From an uncultured Ruminococcus sp. (lineage in GTDB: Bacteria; Bacillota; Clostridia; Oscillospirales; Ruminococcaceae): 64,000 nucleotides of DNA. The notes under the pieces are model-generated. The model did not search any database. It was given only the letters and a program-made list of their open reading frames with translations, and was not told the origin of the DNA. Made by a program: the position numbers and the translations under genes. Of this stretch, positions 34,251 through 42,803 are shown in pieces (the first letter of the stretch is position 1; each line of letters begins with the position of its first letter). Location of the stretch: positions 103,318 to 167,317 of the forward strand of contig CAMBLM010000006.1 in the NCBI GenBank assembly GCA_945868475.1, written 5' to 3'.

Positions 34251-35789
34251 ATGTACTATGCAACACCACAGCAGATGAAAGAAATAGAGCGTTACTCCGA
34301 CGCCCACGGCGTTTCCTACCGCGAGCTTATGGAAAATGCAGGCGCAGCCGCAGCCGAGCTTGTGTGCAGGCTTTCGTCAAAATATGACCTCTCGGGCGGC
34401 GTTATGATACTCTGCGGAAAGGGCAACAACGGCGGCGACGGCTTCGTGCTGGCGAAGAACCTCTTCGACATCGGAATGACCGTCTATGCCGTCCTCACGA
34501 GCGGCGACCCTGCGACCGAGCTTGCAGGCTATGAATATTGTCAGCTCGGCGAGTGCGGCATCGACGTTCTTGACCTTAACGACAATATCGACAAGGTATT
34601 TTCGCTGTTCTCATCCTGTTCGCTCATCGTCGATGCTGTCTACGGCACAGGATTTCACGGCGAGCTTCCGCCCGAAATAAAAGCCTGCTTCAGCTTCGCG
34701 AAACGCTGCAAAAAACCGATAATCGCTATAGATACTCCATCGGGCGGCAACTGCCTTACGGGTGAAGCCGAGGACGATGTTTTCAAGTGCGACCACACTA
34801 TTACATTCGGCTGTATAAAGACGGGTATGCTCTCCGAGCCGCTTAGGTCGCTCTGCGGCGAAATAACCGTCGCAGATATAGGCTTCACCGAGGAATGTTT
34901 CGCGTCCGTCCCCTACGTTGCGCAGGAACTTGGCGAGGAATATGTAAAAGCACTTTTCCCCAAACGCTCAGAAAACTGCTATAAAAACCGGTTCGGACAC
35001 CTTTTTAACGTTTCGGGCTGTAAAAAAATGAGCGGTGCGGCGCAGATGTCAACGCTTTCCGCTCTGCGAAGCGGCGTCGGACGTGTCACCCTCGCTTCAA
35101 CGAACGAAGTCACCGACCGACTTGCCCCGTTCGTATTTGAAGCAACTTTTCTCCCCCTTGATGCTGCAAAGGACGGCTCCGTTTCCGCCAAATCGGCAAA
35201 TGTTCTTATAAATGAGCTGAAAAATGCGACCGCCGTTTCCGTTGGCAGCGGCTTATCCCATACAAAAGATACCGAAGAGATCGTCAAAAACGTCATCGAA
35301 AACACAAACTGCCCCATAATTATTGATGCGGACGGCATAAACTGCCTGTGTTCCTGCATAGATATTATCAGAAACACAAAGGGCAGGCTTATCCTCACTC
35401 CGCATTACGGCGAGCTTAAACGCCTTTACGCCGCTGCTTTCGACACCGACTACCCCGACAGGCTCACAATGGCTGTGAAGCTTGCGCGCGAGTTTGATGT
35501 TGTCGTTGCCGCAAAGGGCGTTCCGACCTATATCGCAGGCGATGGAAAGCTTTTCATCTGCAAAGCAGGCAACCCGGGTCTTGCCAAGGGCGGCAGCGGT
35601 GATGTTCTCACGGGCATCATCGGCGCATTCGCGGCGCAGGGACTTGCTCCGTCCGATGCAGCTTCGGCAGGAGTTTTCGTCCACGGCAAAGCGGCAGACC
35701 TCGCCCGTGACAGACTTTCCGAAGCAGGAATGCTGCCTCGCGATGTCATAGACGAGCTTCCCTATGTGTTCAAAGCTTGGAACAGATAG
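34251..35789 (+). CDS. nnr: Bifunctional NAD(P)HX epimerase / ADP-dependent dehydratase
   Basis: 512 residues, a fusion as in many bacteria. N-terminal YjeF epimerase domain (ELMENAGAAAAELV, ILCGKGNNGGDGFVLA, DAVYGTGFHG, IDTPSGGN) and C-terminal ribokinase-like dehydratase domain (ILTPHYGELKRL, VVAAKGVPTYIA, GNPGLAKGGSGDVLTGIIGAF). It repairs hydrated NADH and NADPH. ATG at 34251 follows AAAGGAG; the longer open frame upstream overlaps acpS and is not used. Confidence 0.96.
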   Translation: MYYATPQQMKEIERYSDAHGVSYRELMENAGAAAAELVCRLSSKYDLSGGVMILCGKGNNGGDGFVLAKNLFDIGMTVYAVLTSGDPATELAGYEYCQLGECGIDVLDLNDNIDKVFSLFSSCSLIVDAVYGTGFHGELPPEIKACFSFAKRCKKPIIAIDTPSGGNCLTGEAEDDVFKCDHTITFGCIKTGMLSEPLRSLCGEITVADIGFTEECFASVPYVAQELGEEYVKALFPKRSENCYKNRFGHLFNVSGCKKMSGAAQMSTLSALRSGVGRVTLASTNEVTDRLAPFVFEATFLPLDAAKDGSVSAKSANVLINELKNATAVSVGSGLSHTKDTEEIVKNVIENTNCPIIIDADGINCLCSCIDIIRNTKGRLILTPHYGELKRLYAAAFDTDYPDRLTMAVKLAREFDVVVAAKGVPTYIAGDGKLFICKAGNPGLAKGGSGDVLTGIIGAFAAQGLAPSDAASAGVFVHGKAADLARDRLSEAGMLPRDVIDELPYVFKAWNR

Positions 35790-35802
35790 GAATACCGATC
35801 AT

Positions 35803-35926
35803 TAATACTAAACACCAATAAAACTATAAACCAAAAATCGGCGCAAAAACCATATAAACCTGTTTTCAACAGCTGCGGGTTTTGGGTTTGATTTTTTGTA
35901 TAGTTTATAATTGGTGTTTAGTATAA
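35803..35926. mobile_element. 118-bp MITE, copy 2 (TACTAAACACC ends)
   Basis: Element 35806-35923. Left end TACTAAACACCAATAAAACTATA, right end TATAGTTTATAATTGGTGTTTAGTA. Flanked by TAA on both sides (35803-35805, 35924-35926). It starts 16 bp after the nnr stop and is followed at once by the terminator at 35931. Confidence 0.9.
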
Positions 35927-35930
35927 AAAC

Positions 35931-35964
35931 AAACCCTCTGTTCCAAAACCGAACGGAGGGTTTT
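35931..35964 (+). terminator. nnr terminator that also holds the ribosome site of the next gene
   Basis: AAACCCTCTGTTC / GAACGGAGGGTTTT. The 3' arm contains GGAGGG, 8 nt before the ATG at 35969, so the stem would hide the ribosome site when formed. Confidence 0.75.
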
Positions 35965-35968
35965 ATTT

Positions 35969-36580
35969 ATGTCATCACAGATCAGAATTTCTGTATTACT
36001 TATCGCATTTTCAATCATACTTTTTACAGGCTGTAAATCCATTAAAGACACCATTATCCCACGCCAGCCAAAGCTTGACCAGCCTTTCTCCTGCACATTT
36101 GAGTTGACGGCATTTGCAGACGACCGCGACAGCAAAATGGTCGTTTCGGGCGATATCACCCGTTACGGCACAGGAATCTGGGAAATGAACATCGCTTCTC
36201 CCGACACGATGAAAGGTCTTAACATCAAGTATAACGAGGGCGGCGCGACCGCTTCACTCGGCAGTCTTACGCTTGAGATCGAAAGCGGCAAGCTTAATGA
36301 AGCAGCAATGTTCAAACGCATATTCGATGCATTCGATTCCTGCGCGGCTCTGCACGATATTGAGCTTTTCGATGACGGCGAAGCTGCCGTTTACAACGGT
36401 GCGGATTTTACCTTAGCATTTGATAAAGCAACTATGCTCCCGACCTTGCTTACATTCTCCGACGGGATAACTGTAAACATTTCGTCTTTCTGCGGATTTA
36501 CCGAGCAAACCCCCGAAGCATCTGAAAGCATCCGTCAGTCAGACGGTATGCCGACCGACGAAGTGCCGGCTAACGAATAA
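35969..36580 (+). CDS. Small lipoprotein, unknown function
   Basis: 203 residues. Signal peptide with lipobox LFTGC (Cys about 22). The mature part (FELTAFADDRDSKMVVSGDITRYGTGIW, FDKATMLPTLLTFSDGITVNI) has the beta-strand pattern of LolA/LppX-like outer-surface lipid or protein carriers, but no firm family. Ribosome site GGAGGG lies inside a hairpin (35931-35964). Converges with the M23 gene on a shared terminator. Confidence 0.7.
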   Translation: MSSQIRISVLLIAFSIILFTGCKSIKDTIIPRQPKLDQPFSCTFELTAFADDRDSKMVVSGDITRYGTGIWEMNIASPDTMKGLNIKYNEGGATASLGSLTLEIESGKLNEAAMFKRIFDAFDSCAALHDIELFDDGEAAVYNGADFTLAFDKATMLPTLLTFSDGITVNISSFCGFTEQTPEASESIRQSDGMPTDEVPANE

Positions 36581-36582
36581 TA

Positions 36583-36624
36583 AAAAATGCACACAACTCT
36601 TTCGGAATTGTGTGCATTGATTTT
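36583..36624. terminator. Bidirectional terminator between the lipoprotein and M23 genes
   Basis: AATGCACACAA / TTGTGTGCATT stem with A run before and T run after. Confidence 0.88.
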
Positions 36625-38507
36625 TAGTACTGTGAAACGTAATCCAAAGGATCGAGGTAATAACCGTTTGAACGAACCTCAAAGTGGAGGTGGTTACCTG
36701 TTGCATAACCGGTCGAACCAACATATCCGAGGAGCTGTCCCTTTACAACATAATCGCCGTAGCTGATAGCGATGCTGCTCATGTGAGCGTACATTGTAAC
36801 GTTGCCGTCATCGTTTGCTACCATTACGCTGTTGCCGTAACCGTCATACTTGTTTGCGGCTCTTGTAACTGTACCCGAAGCTGCTGCGTAAATCGGTGTG
36901 CCGTAAGGAGCTGCGATATCAAGACCCTTATGACCTCTGCCGTCACCCATATAAGCGGAGATGTAACCGCCGTCAACAGGCCAGAAGTAATCACCCGAGC
37001 CGCCGCTTCCTGTGCTTACTGCGGTGGTGGTAGGTCTTGTTCCGACTCTGACTTCCTTTGTAACAGGTTCGGAGAGAACAACACGGCTCTGCTCGTTTCT
37101 CGAAATTATCATACCGTTCTTGTATGTAACAAGTGCTGTAACTTCAGCTTCGCCCTCAACGCCTGCAACATCGACCTTTTCTTCACCCTTATAAAGGTTT
37201 TCGTCCTCTGTTCTGACGATCTCATAATCGATAGGAACGTCATAAGTTTCGCTCTTTGTAACGAGCGTCTGGAGATAAGGAACTTCGGCTGAAAGTGTGA
37301 TAACTGCGCCTACAGGACAGTAGGAAGTGATATCATCGATCTCATCGCCCTCATATACTGCAGGACAAGCGAGAAGCTCATCAAGCGAGATGCTGTTGTG
37401 CGATGCGATGTTCCAGGGATTATCACCGTTCTGAACTTCGTAATAAACAGGCTCTGCTGCGATAGAACTGAGCTTGTCGATAACTTCCTGCTGAGAAACT
37501 ATCTCGGTAGGATAAACAAACTGCTCATATGTATATTCGACCGACTTGTCAAAGCCTACGGAAACAACATCGGGGTCGTTCATATAAGGCTCTTTTATCG
37601 ATTCGATGTAAGCCTCGATCTCGTCCGTTGCCTCAACAGCGGCATAGAAACTGCCGTTTATCATAACGGAGTAAGCTCTTACCTTGCCGTCAAGCTCATC
37701 GGAAGAAAACGATGAAACAGCTTCTTCAGCCTCAGCTTCAAGAGAAGTGGGTTCAGCCTGCTGTTCTTCGGGCTGTCCGTCGGCAGGAAGTGTGATATCG
37801 AGCTGTTCCTGCATCTTTTCGATAAGCTCCACCTCGTCGATGACCTCGTCCATGGAGTTGAGAGGCTTGATCGAAAGGTTCGTGCTTACGAGTGCTGTAT
37901 CATCTGTGGAATAGTAAACATTTTTACCGGAAATGGACTGCTGTGCGTCCGTAACGACCGATTCGGCGGAAACAACGCCAAGTTCTGTTCCGTTACATTC
38001 AACTGCGATGCCGTAGCTTGTTGAAGCCGTGCTGCAAACAACTGCGATAAGCAGTGCTACCGAAGCTGTCGGGAAAACATAATTCACAGCGGTCTTGAAA
38101 ACGTTCTTTTCGCGCTTGGCAGTCTGAACGGCATCTGAAGCCATTGTCTTTACCGCCGAAACGAAACCGTTCGCCTTAACATTTTCCGCAAATTCTCTGA
38201 AGCCGCCGCTCACCTTGGCTGCGGTCTTGGCAGAAGCCTCCGCGATCTTGCGAATCGTTGACTTCACAGCGTTTGCGACCTTATGATGTGTGGGTTTAAC
38301 AGCATTTCTGATACGGCTTGCGATGTACGCAATGTACTGCGCAGCCTTTGACGCACCGTATGAAAAAGTATATGCAATGAGTGCTCCCGTATTTATGACA
38401 GCACCTTCGAGCTTTTCTAACTTATCTTTGCTCTCGCTCATAGAAACCGGCGGCACGAAGTCAACACAGTTATTCTGCTTGCCGTTTTCACCGTTTCTGC
38501 TTTTCAT
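36624..38507 (-). CDS. M23 (LytM-type) metallopeptidase with G5 domain
   Basis: 627 residues. Cytoplasmic N-terminal ~145 residues (amphipathic, Lys/Ala rich), one membrane segment (PTASVALLIAVVCSTAS, ~150-167), an acidic linker, a LysM-like region (YYEVQNGDNPWNIASHNSISLDEL), a G5 domain (~430-500) and a C-terminal LytM domain with the zinc motifs GRGHKGLDIA and HLHFEV. It cuts peptidoglycan cross-links or, in sporulating cells, acts like SpoIIQ. The long cytoplasmic part is unusual. ATG follows AGGAGA. Confidence 0.92.
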   Translation of the reverse strand: MKSRNGENGKQNNCVDFVPPVSMSESKDKLEKLEGAVINTGALIAYTFSYGASKAAQYIAYIASRIRNAVKPTHHKVANAVKSTIRKIAEASAKTAAKVSGGFREFAENVKANGFVSAVKTMASDAVQTAKREKNVFKTAVNYVFPTASVALLIAVVCSTASTSYGIAVECNGTELGVVSAESVVTDAQQSISGKNVYYSTDDTALVSTNLSIKPLNSMDEVIDEVELIEKMQEQLDITLPADGQPEEQQAEPTSLEAEAEEAVSSFSSDELDGKVRAYSVMINGSFYAAVEATDEIEAYIESIKEPYMNDPDVVSVGFDKSVEYTYEQFVYPTEIVSQQEVIDKLSSIAAEPVYYEVQNGDNPWNIASHNSISLDELLACPAVYEGDEIDDITSYCPVGAVITLSAEVPYLQTLVTKSETYDVPIDYEIVRTEDENLYKGEEKVDVAGVEGEAEVTALVTYKNGMIISRNEQSRVVLSEPVTKEVRVGTRPTTTAVSTGSGGSGDYFWPVDGGYISAYMGDGRGHKGLDIAAPYGTPIYAAASGTVTRAANKYDGYGNSVMVANDDGNVTMYAHMSSIAISYGDYVVKGQLLGYVGSTGYATGNHLHFEVRSNGYYLDPLDYVSQY

Positions 38508-38926
38508 CGGAACATCTCCTTTCTTTATCGGTCATTGACCGAAGTTTTATATATGATCGTATAATGTAATTTCGTATAAATTTACGGTCGAATTAGTTAC
38601 AATTCAGTTACACCACTACTAATTATACGTTTTTTCCCGAGAAATTCAAGGGAAATCGAAAAATAGTAACATTTATTCTGCTTTTTTAACAGTTTCATTC
38701 CCCATTATTTGTGCATTTTAAGCAAAATCACGAATCAAAATCGTTTTCGGAATCGTGATATATCGTTTACAAAGACTTAAAAATATTCTTTTTGCGTTAA
38801 GAATAACTTTCCAAAAACGATTACGGAAAATTTGCCCCGTTCTCTCCCGAAAGTACAAATTTTGCCGCAAACCGCGCAGATACGTCACTTACTTAAAAGT
38901 TACAAAACGGTTACAATTTTAACCGT

Positions 38927-39787
38927 TTATTTTTTCAGTAAAGAAAGCATATCCTCTCTTATCGGAGCGGAAAGGCTTATTTTTTCACCCGAAACGGGAA
39001 GCGTGAACTCCAGTTCGCCGCAATGGAGAGCCTGATGCATTATGTCGGAAATGTCGCCGCCGTACATATCATCACCTGCGAGAGGGTGTCCGATGTACGC
39101 GAAATGCACTCTTATCTGGTGCGTTCTGCCCGTTTCAAGCCTGATGCGGACGAGCGTATATTTCTCATTCCCGTCAAGGACGGTGTAATTCGTGACGGCA
39201 CGCTGACCGTCGGGACGGACTTCTCTTGTTATCACTGAGCCGTCGCATCGGCCTATCGGAGCATCTATCCTTCCGCTGCCCGAAAGCTTTCCGCAGACTA
39301 CGGCGAAATACGTTTTTTCTATCGCACCCGACAGCCTTGCTGCCGAGAATGAATTCTTCGCCACAGCACAAAGTCCCGATGTATCCTTGTCGAGCCGATT
39401 TATCGGACGAAACGTCATATCCCCATGCTGCGCGGCAAAAAGATTTCCCAGCGTATCATACCTGTGCCGATGCGACGGGTGGACAGGCATATCAACAGGC
39501 TTATTGTAAACCGCGACATCATCATCTTCGTAAACAATCGGTGCAAAGAGATCGGGGTTTTCGTCAAGCGGTTCGCCGCTCTGCATATCGATAGCGGCAA
39601 TATCACCCTCACGAACCATATCTATCGTCCGTGCAGGCTCGCCGTTGAGCGTTATCCCTCCGCTTACCTGCTTCAGTTTCGTAATAAGACGACGGGAAGC
39701 TCCGCTTTTCCGCAGGAACTCCCCGAGTGCTTTTCCGTCATCTTCTTTTGTGACGGCGAATTCGATTTTTCTTTTATTTTCAGACAA
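38927..39787 (-). CDS. RluA-family pseudouridine synthase
   Basis: 286 residues. N-terminal S4-like RNA-binding region (GEFLRKSGASRRLITKLKQ) and a pseudouridine synthase domain with the catalytic-Asp motif INRLDKDTSGLCA and the C-terminal LETGRTHQIRVHFAYIGHPL. Modifies uridines in rRNA or tRNA; which site cannot be told. The start is TTG at 39787 with GGAGG six nt before it, overlapping the upstream gene by 8 bp. 38508-38926 holds only A/T-rich upstream sequence of the M23 gene. Confidence 0.93.
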   Translation of the reverse strand: MSENKRKIEFAVTKEDDGKALGEFLRKSGASRRLITKLKQVSGGITLNGEPARTIDMVREGDIAAIDMQSGEPLDENPDLFAPIVYEDDDVAVYNKPVDMPVHPSHRHRYDTLGNLFAAQHGDMTFRPINRLDKDTSGLCAVAKNSFSAARLSGAIEKTYFAVVCGKLSGSGRIDAPIGRCDGSVITREVRPDGQRAVTNYTVLDGNEKYTLVRIRLETGRTHQIRVHFAYIGHPLAGDDMYGGDISDIMHQALHCGELEFTLPVSGEKISLSAPIREDMLSLLKK

Positions 39788-40625
39788 GTGCTTCCTCCTT
39801 AACACCCTCGCTGCTTTCGATGTGCTGCGAATCCGAACGGTAAGCGTCAAAAATTTCCGCCGCCGCTGCCGCAAATGTCATCTTTGTATATGGTATAACG
39901 AAAATGAGCGGAAATATCACAAGGCAGCTCGCCCAAAGCGGTGCAAGCGAAAAGACAAGCTTTATAATGCCGAACCTGCTTCCCTTTGCGATGCGGACAC
40001 TTTCGGCAATTATATCTTTCGGTGCTTTTTCAGGGTCGGAAGCATAAAGATAAGGCACAAAAATATATCTCAGATGATAGATTATGTACATAAAAACGAG
40101 CAGTGCGCCCGTTACAGCAAACACCGCAAGGCTCACAGCGGCCGCAGTCGGATCCTGTTCGAGCAGCCACCTGAAATGCCACGTCATAAACGCCATGAAT
40201 GCTATCGGGAAGACAGCAACGCCTATTCTCCTTGCAATTACCATAAATTCAAGCGTCAGTGTACCCTTTATGTGCTTTCTGTGCATATAACAGCTGAAAA
40301 GACCTGCTCCGGGAATACTCGTTGAATGAGCCTCCTGAAAATAGAACCACGCCGTGCCGTATTTGAGGGGTATAAGAGCAACATAAAGCAGGGAAAGATA
40401 TATCACTGCCGCAAGCCCGAGCCTCCAGCCACCTTTTCCGAGTTCTCCGACGCCGAAATCTATCACTCCGCATCGGAAAAGTATCTCTGTCACCGTCAGG
40501 AACGCAAGTGCCGCCATTGTCAGCACCGCCGTAACGATAAATACCTCGCCGACACATTCTCCCCAGCAGTTTTTGAGCCGCTCCGCCGCCATACGCCTGT
40601 ATCGCTCGTTATCGAAGCTTTTCAT
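39780..40625 (-). CDS. Multi-pass membrane protein (DUF975-like)
   Basis: 281 residues with about six membrane segments. The start (ERYRRMAAERLKNCWGECV) and the middle (FPIAFMAFMTWHFRWLL, DPEKAPKDIIAESVRIAKGSRFGIIKLVFSL) resemble DUF975 integral membrane proteins of Firmicutes. Function unknown. Translationally coupled to the pseudouridine synthase gene. Confidence 0.75.
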   Translation of the reverse strand: MKSFDNERYRRMAAERLKNCWGECVGEVFIVTAVLTMAALAFLTVTEILFRCGVIDFGVGELGKGGWRLGLAAVIYLSLLYVALIPLKYGTAWFYFQEAHSTSIPGAGLFSCYMHRKHIKGTLTLEFMVIARRIGVAVFPIAFMAFMTWHFRWLLEQDPTAAAVSLAVFAVTGALLVFMYIIYHLRYIFVPYLYASDPEKAPKDIIAESVRIAKGSRFGIIKLVFSLAPLWASCLVIFPLIFVIPYTKMTFAAAAAEIFDAYRSDSQHIESSEGVKEEALV

Positions 40626-40637
40626 AGCCTGATCTCC

Positions 40638-41276
40638 TTAGAATTCGTTGTAATCTGCGGCATTCCCGAACGGAACTTTTCCGATTATCTCGAACACACC
40701 GCCGTTCTGCCAGAGCATTGCCGAAACATTTACCATATAGCCCTCGCCGGGTCCACAGGCAAAGTCCATCGGCTTCATCTTCGGCAGACCGAAGCAGGAC
40801 ATAAGGTTCATCAATATTCCCGAATGGGTAACAACGCCTGCTTCGTGTATATTTTCTTTCATCATATCCATTATAATAAGGTTGAGTCCCGAAAGGCTGC
40901 GGTTTATCATATTTCGCAGGCTCTCGCCGTTCGGCGGAGGATTGTCAAGTCCACCCTTTATCCACTTGTGATAGCTGTCCAGTTCAAGCAGGTCTTTCAG
41001 CTCGATGCCCTCAAAAACGCCGAAGTCCATTTCGGTCATTTCATCGCATATCACGATCTCACGGTCGGGGAAGATTATCTCCGCCGTCTGCAAAGCTCGG
41101 ATAAGAGGACTGGAATAAACTCTGTTCACCTTTGGATAAGCGTAGACCTTCGCCTTTTCCTCAAGATCAGCTCTGCCCTTGTCGGAAAGCGGCCAGTCGG
41201 ACTTTCCGATATATATTCCCTTTTCGTTTGCTTCGGTCATACCGTTGCGTATAAATGTTATTTTATATCCGTTCAT
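40638..41276 (-). CDS. Histidine-phosphatase-fold protein with RHG changed to RNG
   Basis: 212 residues. The phosphoglycerate-mutase-like fold is plain: ITFIRNGMTEAN at the start, SSPLIRALQTAEII, TEMDFGVFEG, PNGESLRNM and VVTHSGILM. The N-terminal catalytic His of the RHG motif is Asn (codon AAC, residue 11); the second His (151), Arg10, Arg60 and Glu82 remain. The enzyme should not form a phosphohistidine, so it may bind ligand without turnover or act otherwise. ATG at 41276 follows AAGGAA; 12 bp before the DUF975-like gene. Confidence 0.88.
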   Translation of the reverse strand: MNGYKITFIRNGMTEANEKGIYIGKSDWPLSDKGRADLEEKAKVYAYPKVNRVYSSPLIRALQTAEIIFPDREIVICDEMTEMDFGVFEGIELKDLLELDSYHKWIKGGLDNPPPNGESLRNMINRSLSGLNLIIMDMMKENIHEAGVVTHSGILMNLMSCFGLPKMKPMDFACGPGEGYMVNVSAMLWQNGGVFEIIGKVPFGNAADYNEF

Positions 41277-41555
41277 AATATTCTTCCTTGTGATTTTTTC
41301 TTATTAATATAGTATATCTTACGCGCTGTTTTTTGTCAATACAAGCCTTGCGGCAGTATAGTTTATACAAATAAAATTTACATTTTATCCATTTATTTAC
41401 AAAGCAGTGCTGTTTCAATATCTTGACAGCATTTTTGAAATATGGCACAATATCTTGTATTATGCCGATTTTGCGTATGAAACGCCTGTTTTACCATTAT
41501 GTAACTTCACCAAAAATCAATTATAACCTTTATCGAGTTTTTTCCACAAACCCCC

Positions 41556-41584
41556 TTTACAAAAAGTACGTTATAAGATATAAT
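41556..41584 (+). promoter_or_regulatory. Promoter of the XRE regulator gene
   Basis: -35 TTTACA (41556-41561), 17-bp spacer, -10 TATAAT (41579-41584). Confidence 0.75.
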
Positions 41585-41661
41585 TTACAGTACGTAATTG
41601 TCGGCAAACAGAGAAAAATAGATATAAATGATAATTATGAGAACGATCGGGAGGTGACAAG

Positions 41662-42369
41662 ATGAATTCCGACTTTCCAAGAATTATTACCCTTTTAAGG
41701 AAAGAACGAGGCATCAGTCAAAAAAACGCAGCGGCGGATCTTGGTATTTCGCAGGCGCTGCTTTCACATTATGAAAAAGGTATCCGTGAATGCGGTCTTG
41801 AATTTCTTGTCAAGGCGGCAGACTATTATAACGTCTCCTGCGACTATCTGCTCGGACGCTCGCCCGAACCTGCAGGAAAGACAATTTCCTACGAAGATAT
41901 CCCCGAACAGGATTCCAATTCGGGCAAGATCGCAGCAGGCGGCAGTATGATGGCGGCTTTCAACAGAAAGCTCATCGTCAACTCGCTCAATGTCCTTTTT
42001 TCGCTTATCCAGAAAACGGGAAGCAATACCATTATGAAAGCCGTTTCTTCGTATATGATGCTCGCAATATATAAAATGTTCCGCATCGTCTATTCCTCAA
42101 ACGAAAAAAACGACCAGAGATTCTTCACCATCCCTGAGATAGCAGCCTCGGGTTCGGCATCGGCAGCAATGGCAATGTGCGAAGCGGAAGCCTCCGCAGC
42201 CGCAAAGGGCGTAGTTTTCGGCGAGAACGATATCGCACACGAAAGCGACAGCAATATCATCACCGCATCAACATTATCGGAAGAATACGCAGGCTCGGCA
42301 TCTTCGCTCCTCAACGTAGTAAAGAACAGCGAAGCACGGATAAAGATAATCAGCGACAGCTCGAAATAA
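41662..42369 (+). CDS. XRE-family transcriptional regulator
   Basis: 235 residues. N-terminal HTH (IITLLRKERGISQKNAAADLGISQALLSHYEKG, shown in part; residues ~8-62) ending in YYNVSCDYLLGRS. The C-terminal 165 residues are Ala/Ser rich (ASGSASAAMAMCEAEASAAA) with no known ligand domain. Target unknown; transcribed away from the phosphatase-like gene. ATG follows GGGAGGTG. Confidence 0.88.
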   Translation: MNSDFPRIITLLRKERGISQKNAAADLGISQALLSHYEKGIRECGLEFLVKAADYYNVSCDYLLGRSPEPAGKTISYEDIPEQDSNSGKIAAGGSMMAAFNRKLIVNSLNVLFSLIQKTGSNTIMKAVSSYMMLAIYKMFRIVYSSNEKNDQRFFTIPEIAASGSASAAMAMCEAEASAAAKGVVFGENDIAHESDSNIITASTLSEEYAGSASSLLNVVKNSEARIKIISDSSK

Positions 42370-42415
42370 AAGAGTCCCCGAGCCAACAGCATAAATTTTC
42401 ATTAACATTATATAA

Positions 42416-42489
42416 GGCGCAATTCACACAAAAAGGAAAACAGAACGTGAGCGATCAGTTTTGAAACTCCCCCAAAAGTGAATTGCGCC
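42416..42489. repeat. 74-bp inverted repeat after the XRE gene
   Basis: Perfect 12-bp ends, GGCGCAATTCAC at 42416-42427 and GTGAATTGCGCC at 42478-42489, around 50 bp of sequence. It takes the place where module A stands in other composite repeats. Confidence 0.65.
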
Positions 42490-42500
42490 GATTCTTTATG

Positions 42501-42660
42501 TACGGGACAACCCGTCCCCTACGGAGAATTTGCCTAAAATACGGGATTTGCATCGGGCGGATATAGAATCCGCCCCTACGAAAATTCGGTGTTTTGCAGT
42601 GAATTTACATAGCATAAATAATTCCGAATTCCGCATTCCGAATTCCGAATTTAATTACGC
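42501..42660. repeat. Composite intergenic repeat, copy 5 (modules B, C, D)
   Basis: Module B TACGGGACAACCCGTCCCCTAC (42501-42522), module C (42555-42579), module D AATTCCG units (~42612-42655). Between the XRE gene and apbE (42370-42803) nothing else but the apbE promoter is seen. Confidence 0.85.
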
Positions 42661-42766
42661 CTTGCGCATTAAAACGCCTTCTCCTAAAAAACATCATAAA
42701 ACAGCTCTTATGTCAGCCGCCTGTTTTGTACGAAACGCCGTTTTTTACGGTAAATTCTGAAATTAC

Positions 42767-42795
42767 TTGACGTAAAGGCTCAATTGAGATAAAAT
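42767..42795 (+). promoter_or_regulatory. Promoter of apbE, giving a nearly leaderless message
   Basis: -35 TTGACG (42767-42772), 17-bp spacer, -10 TAAAAT (42790-42795). The ATG at 42804 is only 9 bp after the -10 and has no ribosome site. Confidence 0.65.
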
Positions 42796-42803
42796 TAGTA
42801 TGT

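Noticed and set aside
38541..38600. Promoter TTGTAA-18-TATACG before the M23 gene
   Set aside because: Plausible, but both boxes and the spacer deviate too much to support without start-site data.
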